13,163 nucleotides of DNA from CAZLBV01 sp964557845 (GTDB lineage Bacteria > Acidobacteriota > Aminicenantia > Aminicenantales > Aminicenantaceae), in contig CAZLBV010000048.1 of the NCBI GenBank assembly GCA_964557845.1, positions 1-13,163 on the forward strand, read 5' to 3'. This document shows, piece by piece, positions 7,239 through 12,923 of this stretch (its first letter is position 1; each line of letters begins with the position of its first letter). The notes under the pieces are model-generated. The model was given only the letters and a program-made list of their open reading frames with translations. It had not been told where the DNA came from and made no database searches. The translations under genes and the position numbers were made by a program.

Positions 7239-7257
7239 AATGATATATTCATTTTTT
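7239..7257 (+). terminator. Weak hairpin and T-run after the flavoprotein gene
   Basis: AATGA (7239-7243), a five-base loop, and TCATT (7249-7253) form a short AT-only stem followed by a run of six T (7252-7257). It sits 20 bases after the stop codon and overlaps the 3' end of the convergent hsp20 gene. The stem is short, so the call is tentative. Confidence 0.3.
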
Positions 7258-7713
7258 CTTGGATTCAGCTCCTTTTAAGACCTTGACCTTCTTGGGTTTT
7301 AACTCTGGTTTTTTGGGCATGGTGACTTTCAAAAGACCATTATCATATTCTGCTTTAACCTTTTCCTGATCAATGTAGGATGGAAGTGTGAAGGAACGAA
7401 AAAAAGAACCATAAGACCTTTCGATCCGGTGATAATCATCTTTTTTGGTTTCTTCTTCAAACTCTCGCTTTCCGCTGATGCTTAGAGTATTTCCATCAAT
7501 ATTCACTTCGACATCTTCTTCCTTTAATCCTGGCAGCTCAGCGGTCAATACAAGATTCTTATCAGACTCATGAATATCAACTACTGGTGACCATATTCCT
7601 GATTTAATATCAGTATCTTCCTCTCTTCCAGTAAAAGTTTCATTAAAAAGCCTGTTCATTCTTTCTCTAAAAGTTTCCATTTCTCTTAACGGATCCCAAC
7701 GAATAATTGCCAT
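7249..7713 (-). CDS. hsp20: Small heat shock protein, Hsp20/alpha-crystallin family
   Basis: A 154-residue ATP-independent holdase that forms oligomers and keeps unfolding proteins soluble. The N-terminal arm (1-41) starts MAIIRWDPLREME and is typical of bacterial class A proteins. The alpha-crystallin domain spans about 42-134, with the conserved ELPGLKEEDVEV (59-70), LSISGKRE (77-84) and the signature GLLKVTMPK (126-134). The basic C-terminal tail has VKV (143-145), equivalent to the I-x-I/V motif that docks on neighbouring subunits. AAGGAGG precedes the ATG. It is a single-gene unit with its own sigma-54-like promoter (7824-7840) and an unusual 100-base leader with an inverted repeat. No CIRCE element is visible. 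Confidence 0.97.
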   Translation of the reverse strand: MAIIRWDPLREMETFRERMNRLFNETFTGREEDTDIKSGIWSPVVDIHESDKNLVLTAELPGLKEEDVEVNIDGNTLSISGKREFEEETKKDDYHRIERSYGSFFRSFTLPSYIDQEKVKAEYDNGLLKVTMPKKPELKPKKVKVLKGAESKKK

Positions 7714-7813
7714 AATATACCTCCTTGATCAGTTTATTTAACCTGCATCACATCGAACTAACTACCAAATCAATTTTAATGTCTTATCCCTCGATGTTGA
7801 TTAATCAGGTTAA
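7714..7813 (-). promoter_or_regulatory. Structured 5' leader of hsp20 (possible RNA thermosensor)
   Basis: From the predicted transcription start (about 7813) to the ATG the leader is about 100 bases. It contains a long interrupted inverted repeat: TTTAACCTG (7737-7745) pairs fully with CAGGTTAAA (7806-7814), and ACATCGA (7750-7756) pairs with TCGATGT (7791-7797). Four bases (7746-7749) face eight bases (7798-7805) as an internal loop, and 34 bases form the apical loop. The outer stem starts at the very 5' end of the RNA. The ribosome-binding site AAGGAGG lies outside this stem; an alternative pairing of its AGG with the leader's CCU (ACCUG) is possible. The pairing is seen directly; a thermosensor or stabilising role is inferred. 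Confidence 0.5.
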
Positions 7814-7823
7814 AAAGATAAAG

Positions 7824-7840
7824 TGCAAATAATATGCCAA
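7824..7840 (-). promoter_or_regulatory. Sigma-54-like -24/-12 promoter of hsp20
   Basis: The minus strand reads TTGGCATATTATTTGCA. GG (7838/7837) and GC (7826/7825) are exactly 12 bases apart, and the -12 box TTTGCA is a full match. The predicted start is near 7813, coinciding with the first base of the leader inverted repeat. A seven-base A tract (minus strand, 7844-7850) lies a few bases upstream of the -24 box. Confidence 0.78.
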
Positions 7841-7954
7841 TAATTTTTTTATCAAGTAAGGAAAATGATCCTGGTAACCCTTGCAATTTCTGCAGATAAA
7901 GTCTTATAAAAATAGATGGAATCTTATGCCGCAGAACTCATTTATAACCAATAA

Positions 7955-8701
7955 TCAATCCCAGTATTTTGGCCGCCCATAATAATCGTAAAGTCTTTCC
8001 TCTATTTTACGATTGACAGGTTTTGAGGGATCGAACTCAGGACTATTTTTAATCATTTCCCGAGTAAGTTCGATATAAACCTTTTCAGCTCCCCAACTGA
8101 TTCTCTCGATCCATTCCGGCGATATTAAAACTTTTTTTCCCGGGAGCCAATCCTTGGTATCTATGATCATGTATCTTATTACATTAACGACATCTTCAAT
8201 GATAAAATCTTCCACATGTCCTATCTCTCCGTCTTTTGCTTCAATCTGGTATCCTTTGACTTCTTTTGTGCTTCTTAGATGAGAATCATGCTTTTTCGGT
8301 TTTTCTTTTTTTTCTCTACTTACTGCAAGTTTGCTTGGTACCGGTGGCACTGAACCGACTTTTTGAGGCGTTAAATACAACCAGTAGGGTGCCTGTTTAT
8401 AGTACTCATAGAGGCGTGTTTCGTGCTGCCGGGAAACAGGTTTATCCAATTCAATATCCGGACATTTCTCAATCTGATCTCTATTTAGAGACACAGGAAA
8501 TGTTTGGGTCTCCCAATTTGCCTGGCCTAAAAGAGAAGGGATAATGAGGACTTTTTTCCCTGATAACCAGCTTCCGGTGTCTGCAACCATATAACGGATT
8601 ATCCATGTTTCATCATCAAAGTAAAAATCATGAACTTTTCCGATATCACCATCCAATGCCTGGATCTTATATCCCAATAATTCCTTAATGCTGCGCAGCA
8701 T
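7955..8701 (-). CDS. Tandem PRC-barrel domain protein (copy 2)
   Basis: A 248-residue paralogue of the protein at 2118-2849, with the same architecture: unit A (1-107), a linker that here is basic and Pro-rich (about 108-140), and unit B (141-247). Both units carry LRS.KE..GY.I.A.DG.IG.V.DF, then IRYM..DT..WL.GKKVLI.P, and the PV.R..E.RLY.YY tail; unit B ends GRPKYWD. No signal peptide or membrane segment is visible. The opposite linker charge (acidic in copy 1, Lys-rich here) is the clearest difference between the paralogues. AGGAGG precedes the ATG and a strong -24/-12 promoter lies about 61 bases upstream (start to ATG). The gene is divergent from the sigma factor. The function is unknown to me beyond the PRC-barrel fold. 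Confidence 0.92.
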   Translation of the reverse strand: MLRSIKELLGYKIQALDGDIGKVHDFYFDDETWIIRYMVADTGSWLSGKKVLIIPSLLGQANWETQTFPVSLNRDQIEKCPDIELDKPVSRQHETRLYEYYKQAPYWLYLTPQKVGSVPPVPSKLAVSREKKEKPKKHDSHLRSTKEVKGYQIEAKDGEIGHVEDFIIEDVVNVIRYMIIDTKDWLPGKKVLISPEWIERISWGAEKVYIELTREMIKNSPEFDPSKPVNRKIEERLYDYYGRPKYWD

Positions 8702-8772
8702 ATTTAACCTCCTAGAATTATTTCTTATTGGATTGTCTAAAATAAAATCTGTTTAAATCTATTTATAAAGAA

Positions 8773-8789
8773 AGCAATAATTATGCCAA
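8773..8789 (-). promoter_or_regulatory. Sigma-54-like -24/-12 promoter of PRC-barrel 2
   Basis: The minus strand reads TTGGCATAATTATTGCT. GG (8787/8786) and GC (8775/8774) are exactly 12 bases apart, with an intact TTGC box. The predicted start is near 8762. The upstream side contains a T7 run on the plus strand (8798-8804), and then the start region of the divergent sigma-factor gene, so any activator site must lie inside that gene's 5' part or its promoter. Confidence 0.78.
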
Positions 8790-8818
8790 GAATACTATTT
8801 TTTTCTTTTTATATTTAT

Positions 8819-8824
8819 TATAAT
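8819..8824 (+). promoter_or_regulatory. Possible -10 element of the sigma-factor gene
   Basis: A perfect TATAAT is present in an AT-rich stretch, but I see no good -35 box 16-18 bases upstream. Transcription would start near 8831, only about six bases before the first ATG (8837) and about 45 bases before the second in-frame ATG (8876). This favours either a nearly leaderless message or use of the second ATG. Confidence 0.3.
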
Positions 8825-8836
8825 ATTCTTATTTAG

Positions 8837-10501
8837 ATGCAACGAAATCCTACTACATTTAGTTATATATATGCTATGGAAATACAAGATTTATTGAAAA
8901 AAAAATTGTTACCCAACGAAAAGCAAGAGGAAGTGTACAATCTTTTTGCCAAAGACCTTAAGGAGCACAAGGTTGAATTAAAGAGTTTAAGGTCTATATC
9001 AGAAAAGGAGATGAAAAAGGAAGAAGATTTTTCTATCTCATCTTTTCCTGTTATAAAACAAGATCCAAAGAAGAAAATCAATCAAATAAAGAAAAAAAAT
9101 AAAGAGATGATCTTCGATGGGCTCGAAAGCACAACGGATCTTATAAGGCTTTATTTAAAGGAAATTGGGACTACAAACCTCCTAACTAAAGAAGGGGAAA
9201 TCTATTTAGCCCAACAGATCGAACTCGGGCGTAATTTGATCATAAGATATCTTTCACGAACAAAAAATGCGATGCATGCAGTTCTGGCTGTTAAAGAAAA
9301 GATTGAAAATGACCCACAGATATTGAAAGATATCTTTGAAACTGAATTTGAAACCGAAAAAGACCTTATCAGGAAGAGCAAAAAGATCTTAAATTCGCTA
9401 GACCATATCGAGAGTATGATCTCGGACACTCAAGCAGTATCTGCAAAAGAAAAAAGATCATTTGCTTTTAAACGAAAGATCATTAAGATCAGCCATTTAA
9501 TTCAAGATCTTCACTTAGGCTTTTCTTTTTGGGAAGGGATTATTGGGCTTTTTCATTATAATTACCAGATACTCTATTCTTTAGAAGAAGCCAGAGCAGA
9601 AATAGCGCACATAATTTCCAGTTCGAAAGAAACAACTAAAATCAAATTTTTGAAAAAAAATCTGGCAAAAATTAAAAAGCTGCAAAAAAAATATGCTAAA
9701 GAAATGGGTATGGATTGGCCACAACTAAAAATAATCCATCAGAAGATCATCAAAGGGAAAAAGATCAGAGAACAAGCGAAACAGGAACTGGCCGCAGCGA
9801 ATCTAAGGTTAGTAGTATCCATCGCGAAAAAATATTTAAACCGGGGATTGAGTTTTTTGGATCTTATTCAGGAAGGGAATATCGGCTTAATGAGAGCGGT
9901 AGAAAAATATGACTATAGAAGAGGAAATAAATTCTCCACCTATGCCACCTGGTGGATCAGACAATCAGGAACCCGCGCGATCTCTGATCAGGCCCGTACT
10001 ATTAGAGTTCCTGTTCATATGGTAGAGACCATCCAAAAATTTAAAAAGATCACCCAATCGCTATTCAATGATAAGGGAAGAGAACCGACTTGTGAAGAGA
10101 TTGCTGAAAAGATGGATCTGCCTGAAGAAAAAATTCGAAAGATCATGAAATACACAATGGAACCATTGTCTCTGAATATGCCCATTGGTGAGCATGAGGA
10201 AAGCCATCTTTCAGATTTTATTGAAGAAAAGGATTCTATTTCTCCTGAAGACAGCGCTATTCATTCCCGCTTACAGGTTCAGATAGCAGCAGCTTTTGAA
10301 AAATTGACCGAAAGAGAAATTGAAGTGTTAAAACTGCGCTATGGTTTGTTCGATACAAAAGAACATACTCTGGAAGAAGTCGGAAAAAAATTCAATGTGA
10401 CCCGTGAAAGAATCCGTCAGATCGAGCTCAAAGCCATAAATAAAATCAGAAATTCCCGGCACAAAGAATTTCTTGAATCCTATACCCCACAGTATAATTA
10501 A
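8837..10501 (+). CDS. rpoD: RpoD-like sigma-70 family RNA polymerase sigma factor
   Basis: A 554-residue group 1/2 sigma factor that directs RNA polymerase to -35/-10 promoters. Region 1.2 is at about 99-131 (DLIRLYLKEIGTTNLLTKEGE), followed by a long non-conserved region (about 132-310). Region 2 follows, with LRLVVSIAKKY, FLDLIQEGNIGLMRAVEKYDY and STYATWWIRQ. Region 3 is at about 396-470 and region 4 at about 485-548, ending in the helix-turn-helix VTRERIRQIE. Gln376 and Thr379, equivalent to E. coli Gln437 and Thr440 that read the -10 box, are kept, but the two residues between them are Ser-Gly instead of Ala-Ile. Region 1.1 is short, Lys-rich and not recognisable. Neither in-frame ATG (8837 or 8876) has a ribosome-binding site; a start at 8876 would give 541 residues. 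It could be the housekeeping factor or a group 2 paralogue. Confidence 0.93.
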   Translation: MQRNPTTFSYIYAMEIQDLLKKKLLPNEKQEEVYNLFAKDLKEHKVELKSLRSISEKEMKKEEDFSISSFPVIKQDPKKKINQIKKKNKEMIFDGLESTTDLIRLYLKEIGTTNLLTKEGEIYLAQQIELGRNLIIRYLSRTKNAMHAVLAVKEKIENDPQILKDIFETEFETEKDLIRKSKKILNSLDHIESMISDTQAVSAKEKRSFAFKRKIIKISHLIQDLHLGFSFWEGIIGLFHYNYQILYSLEEARAEIAHIISSSKETTKIKFLKKNLAKIKKLQKKYAKEMGMDWPQLKIIHQKIIKGKKIREQAKQELAAANLRLVVSIAKKYLNRGLSFLDLIQEGNIGLMRAVEKYDYRRGNKFSTYATWWIRQSGTRAISDQARTIRVPVHMVETIQKFKKITQSLFNDKGREPTCEEIAEKMDLPEEKIRKIMKYTMEPLSLNMPIGEHEESHLSDFIEEKDSISPEDSAIHSRLQVQIAAAFEKLTEREIEVLKLRYGLFDTKEHTLEEVGKKFNVTRERIRQIELKAINKIRNSRHKEFLESYTPQYN

Positions 10502-10527
10502 TTATCTGGGCCCGACCCCGAATAATT
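10500..10527. terminator. Possible bidirectional hairpin between convergent genes
   Basis: AATTAT (10500-10505) pairs with ATAATT (10522-10527). Inside, GGG (10508-10510) can pair with CCC (10516-10518) across a two-base mismatch. The hairpin overlaps the stop codons of both the sigma factor and the S46 peptidase. There is no clear T-run on either side, so termination is only suggested. Its GC-rich core stands out from the AT-rich surroundings. Confidence 0.25.
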
Positions 10528-12686
10528 TATAAAACACCGATCTCTTTGAGGAGGTAATCAACTCCGCCGAATTTTTGCGTGACCCAAAGGACATATCGGA
10601 TATCCACAGCGATCGATCGGCTGTAATCCTCACTCCAGGCATAATCATTGATGGTGGCTTCAAAGGCTCGGTCGAAATTTACTCCTACCAGCTCCCCTCT
10701 GGCATTGAGTACCGGGCTTCCGGAATTGCCGCCGGTGGTGTCCATATCGTAAAGAATGCAGGTGGGAACGCTGTTCAGTTCTTCATGAGCGAAACGGCCG
10801 TAATCTTTGGCTTCATAGAGTTCGAAGATCTTCTTAGGGGTGTCAAAGGGCTCTTCTCCGGTTGATTTCTCGATCACTCCATCCAGGGTTGTTATAGGCC
10901 GGTAATAGATAGCATCAGTCGGCGAATATCCCCGGATCCTTCCGAAAGTAAGGCGGAGGGTGCGGTTGGCATCGGGCACAAAATCCTGCGCCAGAAACTC
11001 TCTTTTTATATCGATGAGCTCTGCATAAAGCTGGTCCAGGGCGCCTCTTCTGGCTTTTTCGATCTCATCCAGCTGCTTGTATTCAGGATAAAGAACTTCT
11101 GCCAAGTGGAAAAACGGTGAATTCAGGCTTTTGAGGGCCTCAGGGCTTTTGCCCAGGGCATTTTCCAGGGCCCCCTCGTCTATGATCTTTTTTTCAGCAT
11201 AGGCTTTCTCGATAAAAGCATCGATCGTTTTTTCATCGAAGTTTTCTCCCAGTACAGAATCCAGCGCTTCTATCCGGTGATCCTGTGGGAGCCGGGAGGC
11301 CCGCATTAAAAGCTCTTTAAATATCACCTTGTCGGTCGGCTCATAATAATTCTGCATGGCAAGTTTCAAGCGCCTTACTGTCAGGGGATAATTCCTCTCC
11401 ATATAAGCAGATTCCCGCTCCAGATCCTCTTTTTGTCTCTCCAGAGCGGCTTCATACACGGTATAGCCAAAGTTCAGCATATTCACGCTCCGGGTTAAAT
11501 AACTCATGATCATTTCATATTCCGCTCGGCTGCGAAGCTCTGAATAAACATTGCTGATCTCATCTAATATACGGCCGTATTTCGCTTTACGCTCAGCCTT
11601 TTCTTCAATATACTGCTGCAGCCTTTTCTCCTCTTGTTGCTTTTTTTCCACCAGGCCCAGTCTTTTCATCCCGATCAGCTTGCCTCTATAATTTTTCATG
11701 GTATTGGACAGCCCCTTGATGCGGCTTAGATGTTTGATGGCCACGGCGCGGTCATGTTCACCCATTTTCTCCATTACATCGATCTGCCAGGCATACCAAT
11801 CAGCCACATACGGCATCCTTATATCTTCTTCATAGTCTAGGTAGTAGGAGGTTTGATGGCGGTACGTCCGGCCGGGATAACCCAGGATAAAGACAAAATC
11901 ACCTTCTTTAACCCCTTCGGGAGCTACTTTGATTACTCTTTTGGGGCGGTAGGGAACATTTTTCTCGGAAAAATCAGCAGGAGAGCCATCCGGCGCCACA
12001 TAAGCCCGCATAAAGGAAAAATCTCCGGTGTGGCGGGGCCACATCCAGTTGTCCTCTTCACCCCCGAATTCTCCGATGGAGCGGGGCGGTACATAGACCA
12101 ATCGGATGTCTCTTAGATAAGTATAGACAAACAGAACATAGGTTTTGCCGGTAAACATCTCAGCCACTTCAGCCCGTTTGCCAGGGTTGTTTTTTTCGAT
12201 GTCGGCAATGATCTCCTTGATCCTTTTTTCAATAGCCTTGGTCCTCTCTGCCAGATCCATATCCGGTTTGACGGCATCCAGCACCTGACCGGATACATCC
12301 TGGTAGGAATCGGTGATACGGGCGGTCATTCCCTTGGCTTCGATCTCTTCTGTACGGGTGGGGGCTAAAAATCCCTCACGGACATAGTCTTTTTCAGCGG
12401 AGCTGGCAGCCTGAACCGCCCCATAGGCGCAGTGGTGGTTGGTGATGATCAATCCTTCCGGAGATATAAAGGAGGCGCTGCACCCGCCGACCTGGACGAT
12501 GCCGTCGATCAGGCTCAAGCCGTCAGGATTGTAGATTTCTTTGGGGGATATCTCCAGGCCCTTGGTTTTTAGGTCCAGCTTATGGATCTCGCTTATCGGC
12601 CACATGCCCTCATCGGCAAACAAGACAAGTGTCACAACGATCAAGCATACAGCCACTATCCCAATTTTCCAGTGTTTTTTATTCAT
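10527..12686 (-). CDS. Secreted S46 family dipeptidyl peptidase, DPP11-like
   Basis: A 719-residue exported serine exopeptidase that removes dipeptides from the N-terminus of peptides, supplying amino acids to peptide-using bacteria. There is a signal peptide (about 1-24, cleavage likely after LFA), followed by the family-typical DEGMWPISEI. Triad residues are His85 in TNHHCAYGAVQ, Asp222 in RHTGDFSF and Ser655 in GGNSGSPVL. The helical domain unique to S46 covers roughly 290-580. Arg673, 18 residues after the Ser in GVNFDR, is at the position where DPP11 has Arg (acidic P1 preference) and DPP7 has Gly. The length is normal for the family and no C-terminal sorting domain is visible, so it is probably periplasmic. 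AAGGAG precedes the ATG. It is monocistronic here, and its base composition is visibly more GC-rich than that of the sigma gene next door. Confidence 0.95.
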   Translation of the reverse strand: MNKKHWKIGIVAVCLIVVTLVLFADEGMWPISEIHKLDLKTKGLEISPKEIYNPDGLSLIDGIVQVGGCSASFISPEGLIITNHHCAYGAVQAASSAEKDYVREGFLAPTRTEEIEAKGMTARITDSYQDVSGQVLDAVKPDMDLAERTKAIEKRIKEIIADIEKNNPGKRAEVAEMFTGKTYVLFVYTYLRDIRLVYVPPRSIGEFGGEEDNWMWPRHTGDFSFMRAYVAPDGSPADFSEKNVPYRPKRVIKVAPEGVKEGDFVFILGYPGRTYRHQTSYYLDYEEDIRMPYVADWYAWQIDVMEKMGEHDRAVAIKHLSRIKGLSNTMKNYRGKLIGMKRLGLVEKKQQEEKRLQQYIEEKAERKAKYGRILDEISNVYSELRSRAEYEMIMSYLTRSVNMLNFGYTVYEAALERQKEDLERESAYMERNYPLTVRRLKLAMQNYYEPTDKVIFKELLMRASRLPQDHRIEALDSVLGENFDEKTIDAFIEKAYAEKKIIDEGALENALGKSPEALKSLNSPFFHLAEVLYPEYKQLDEIEKARRGALDQLYAELIDIKREFLAQDFVPDANRTLRLTFGRIRGYSPTDAIYYRPITTLDGVIEKSTGEEPFDTPKKIFELYEAKDYGRFAHEELNSVPTCILYDMDTTGGNSGSPVLNARGELVGVNFDRAFEATINDYAWSEDYSRSIAVDIRYVLWVTQKFGGVDYLLKEIGVL

Positions 12687-12712
12687 CCATCTCTCCTTGC
12701 GAATTTTTTATT

Positions 12713-12741
12713 ATTCTAATTTAGAATTCTGGTGACATCAA
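12713..12741 (-). promoter_or_regulatory. Putative sigma-70 promoter of the S46 peptidase with inverted repeat
   Basis: On the minus strand TTGATG (12741-12736) and TAGAAT (12718-12713) are separated by 17 bases; the -10 matches five of six positions. A start near 12706 leaves a leader of about 20 bases containing AAGGAG. The -10 is part of a perfect inverted repeat, ATTCTAA-T-TTAGAAT (12713-12727), which could be an operator or a chance feature. Confidence 0.45.
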
Positions 12742-12863
12742 CCTTAATTTTGCCGTTAATTATCAAGCGGATGATCTCAGGCTCTTATTTAAAATAGAAT
12801 AATTTATTTTAGCAAATCAATGAAGCTTGATGGCCCCAGAATTCATCCTAATAAAAAAAAGGC

Positions 12864-12903
12864 TTGACAAATAGATACTATTGTATTATTGTATTAATAC
12901 AAT
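12864..12903 (+). promoter_or_regulatory. Promoter and operator-like repeats of the GntR regulator gene
   Basis: TTGACA (12864-12869) is a perfect -35. A -10 is either TATTGT (12887-12892, spacing 17) or TATTAT (12884-12889, spacing 14). Overlying it are two abutting direct copies of TTGTATTA (12881-12888 and 12889-12896). The second forms a perfect 16-base palindrome, ATTGTATTAATACAAT (12888-12903). GntR-family regulators commonly bind such dyads over their own promoter, so autoregulation is a reasonable inference. Confidence 0.6.
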
Positions 12904-12923
12904 TAGAATCTACCGAGGTTGAT

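Noticed and set aside
7889..7936. TTCTGC and GCAGAA dyad as enhancer site for the hsp20 promoter
   Set aside because: The six-base arms are 36 bases apart with no matching dyad upstream of the other sigma-54 sites, so it cannot be separated from chance.
10960..10990. Plus-strand TTGGCAT inside the S46 peptidase gene
   Set aside because: No -12 box at the required spacing and no gene downstream on that strand.
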